29,162 bases of DNA, from the IMG/VR virus record IMGVR_UViG_3300025276_000151, positions 1 to 29,162 of that record. One strand, written 5' to 3'. This stretch comes from a virus. Position numbers and translations under genes: made by a program. The notes under the pieces were generated by a model. That model was not told where the DNA came from, did not search any database, and saw only the letters and a list, made by a program, of their open reading frames with translations. Shown here piece by piece: positions 28,601 through 29,162 of this stretch. How positions within the stretch are numbered: position 1 is the first letter of the stretch; each line of letters opens with the position of its first letter.

Positions 28601-28690
28601 CTTAAATATCTGTGGTGGTATATTTTTTTTAGATAGACTCCTATCTAAATATCTGTTTGAAGGGGAAAATTAATTTTTTCCTCTTTTTTT
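28601..28690 (+). ncRNA. Candidate small RNA, about 90 nt
   Basis: This segment is framed by the consensus promoter at 28565-28595 and the terminator at 28661-28690 and has no credible reading frame. It contains a perfect 9-bp hairpin (TTTAGATAG 28628-28636, CTATCTAAA 28641-28649, loop ACTC). It also has a direct repeat TAAATATCTGT (28603-28613 and 28646-28656). The first repeat's TATCT can pair with AGATA of the hairpin, allowing a second structure. No known RNA family is recognised; it could instead be just the HNH operon terminator region with a leader for the next gene. Confidence 0.5.
28661..28690 (+). terminator. Intrinsic terminator
   Basis: AGGGGAAAA (28661-28669) pairs with TTTTCCTCT (28676-28684, one G-T pair) around a TTAATT loop; more T follow to 28690. 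It closes the HNH gene unit and/or the candidate small RNA. Confidence 0.75.
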
Positions 28691-28723
28691 GTTTAATCAT
28701 AGTATTATTAAATTTTTATTTTA

Positions 28724-28731
28724 TATCTTGC
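28724..28731 (+). promoter_or_regulatory. Candidate -7 box TATCTTGC
   Basis: It is identical to the box before the gene at 7782 and is followed by a similar leader (AAACAAACAAAAA at 28744-28756). No TTTG is found at the right -33 distance (the nearest is 32 nt away). Confidence 0.4.
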
Positions 28732-28760
28732 TTTTAATTAATCAAACAAACAAAAACAAA

Positions 28761-28979
28761 ATGGCAAATTTAACAATAAAGCAAAGGATAACCATTTCAC
28801 ATAAAGCAAAGGAAGCAAAAGATAAGATTTTTGAAGAAAACATGCTTTGGTATTTAGAAAACTTAACGCCTCTCGAAACAATTGAAGAAATAATGGGGGC
28901 ATGGGATGATGACAATATGAAACTAAGATTTTTTAAAGAAATTGCTTTTAATAGTTCAATTAAATTTAAAAATAAATAA
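28761..28979 (+). CDS. Autonomous accessory protein, 72 aa
   Basis: The start is ATG 28761 (MANLTIKQRITISHKAKEAK); an upstream TTG lies in the terminator and promoter region. It is basic at the N-terminus, then acidic (LENLTPLETIEEIMGAWDDD), and helical. No family is recognised. Its own candidate promoter, the A-rich leader shared with the gene at 7782 and a G-run/C-run terminator directly after it make it a second moron-like single-gene unit. Confidence 0.65.
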   Translation: MANLTIKQRITISHKAKEAKDKIFEENMLWYLENLTPLETIEEIMGAWDDDNMKLRFFKEIAFNSSIKFKNK

Positions 28980-28985
28980 TTCAAT

Positions 28986-29008
28986 GGGGGGTAAAACCCC
29001 CTTTTTTT
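28986..29008 (+). terminator. Intrinsic terminator ending directly at a start codon
   Basis: GGGGGG pairs with CCCCC across TAAAA and is followed by seven T. The ATG of the junction-spanning gene comes immediately after the T tract, at 29009. Confidence 0.9.
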
Positions 29009-29162
29009 ATGGAGCAAAAAACACCAACACCATTAAATGTCCTTTATGACAAATCAACCGATCCAAGAAGGGATAGATTTTCATTTGCATTTTCAACAAA
29101 TATAAAGGACTGGATTAAATCAAGGCAAAGACGATACGATCAAAAAGCGTACAAGATTAAGA
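29009..29162 (+). CDS. 5' part of the junction-spanning small protein
   Basis: ATG 29009 begins MEQKTPTPLNVLYDKSTDPR and continues past the end of the window; joined to 1-95 the protein has 54 residues. The ATG abuts a strong terminator T tract, so there is no room for a conventional leader if transcription ends there. Expression must come from read-through, or the true start lies elsewhere; no later Met is present. No family is recognised. The C-terminal half is basic. Confidence 0.55.
   Translation, partial: MEQKTPTPLNVLYDKSTDPRRDRFSFAFSTNIKDWIKSRQRRYDQKAYKIK
29079..29162. repeat. Terminal direct repeat, right copy
   Basis: It is identical to bases 1-84. See the left copy: the pair marks a circular assembly or terminal redundancy. 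Confidence 0.95.

Noticed and set aside
28689-28760. TTG start at 28689 giving a hydrophobic N-terminus that looks like a signal peptide
   Set aside because: The extension translates the terminator end and the TATCTTGC box. ATG 28761 has a proper leader, so the apparent membrane segment is an artefact.
1-29162. Integrase, repressor or attachment site (temperate lifestyle)
   Set aside because: None of the supported proteins has recombinase or CI/Cro-type features and all genes run in one direction; no att-like repeat other than the end repeat was seen.

Overview
The window looks like one complete genome of a small tailed phage of a Bacteroidetes (probably Flavobacteriia-like) host, cut open at an arbitrary point. 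The first 84 bases (1-84) recur exactly as the last 84 (29079-29162), and one small gene starts at 29009 and runs across the join to a stop at 93-95. The unique length is therefore about 29,078 bp, circular as assembled or terminally redundant. The host assignment rests on four things: AT-rich sequence (about one third GC by eye); no Shine-Dalgarno sites, with A-rich leaders instead; several boxes of the Bacteroidetes type TTTG-N18/20-TAnnTTTG; and protein families typical of Bacteroidetes siphoviruses. Every supported gene is on the + strand. I see no integrase, repressor, tRNA, CRISPR array or insertion sequence, so a strictly lytic siphovirus is the simplest reading. A tape measure gene is present and no sheath gene is seen.

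Layout. (1) 29009-6202, replication and early functions: ERF annealing protein, SSB-like protein, RecA-fold ATPase, a sigma-factor-like protein, a PD-(D/E)XK nuclease, a chain of overlapping micro-genes (several with Cys pairs), a FEN-like 5'-3' exonuclease, a DnaA-domain-IV-like protein and a DNA methyltransferase. (2) 6238-7708, small and large terminase. (3) 7782-8734, small accessory genes, the first with its own promoter and terminator. (4) 8827-15653, tail genes: a tail assembly chaperone with a -1 frameshift, tail terminator/completion proteins, two large tail-tip proteins and the tape measure. (5) 15688-20382, head genes: XkdF-like protease, scaffold-like proteins, decoration-like proteins and major capsid protein, then the major tail protein. 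(6) 20475-26724, portal with a long C-terminal extension, a connector and a tail fibre ending in a self-cleaving S74 chaperone domain. (7) 26746-28052, lysis: M15 peptidase endolysin and two small one-helix membrane proteins. (8) 28053-29008, a structured non-coding segment, a NinG-like HNH nuclease, a probable small RNA and one more autonomous small gene.

The main new signal is a 9-mer, CGTTATATA, found five times. Each copy stands at the head of a structural operon: terminase 6206, tail 8815, protease/head 15676, scaffold/capsid 17762 and portal 20658. In four of the five the motif ends exactly 3 nt before the ATG. I propose it is the phage late promoter, possibly read by the phage's own sigma-like protein (1987-2466), and that the four close copies may give leaderless or nearly leaderless mRNAs. 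The second strong signal is an out-of-frame but clearly protein-like reading (9294-9566) overlapping the tail chaperone gene. It sits next to an 11-T run and an A_AAA_AAT heptamer, which indicates programmed -1 frameshifting or a homopolymer length error. Two further candidates are a small RNA of about 90 nt at 28601-28690 and a pair of moron-like cassettes (7782, 28761) that share promoter box, leader and terminator design.
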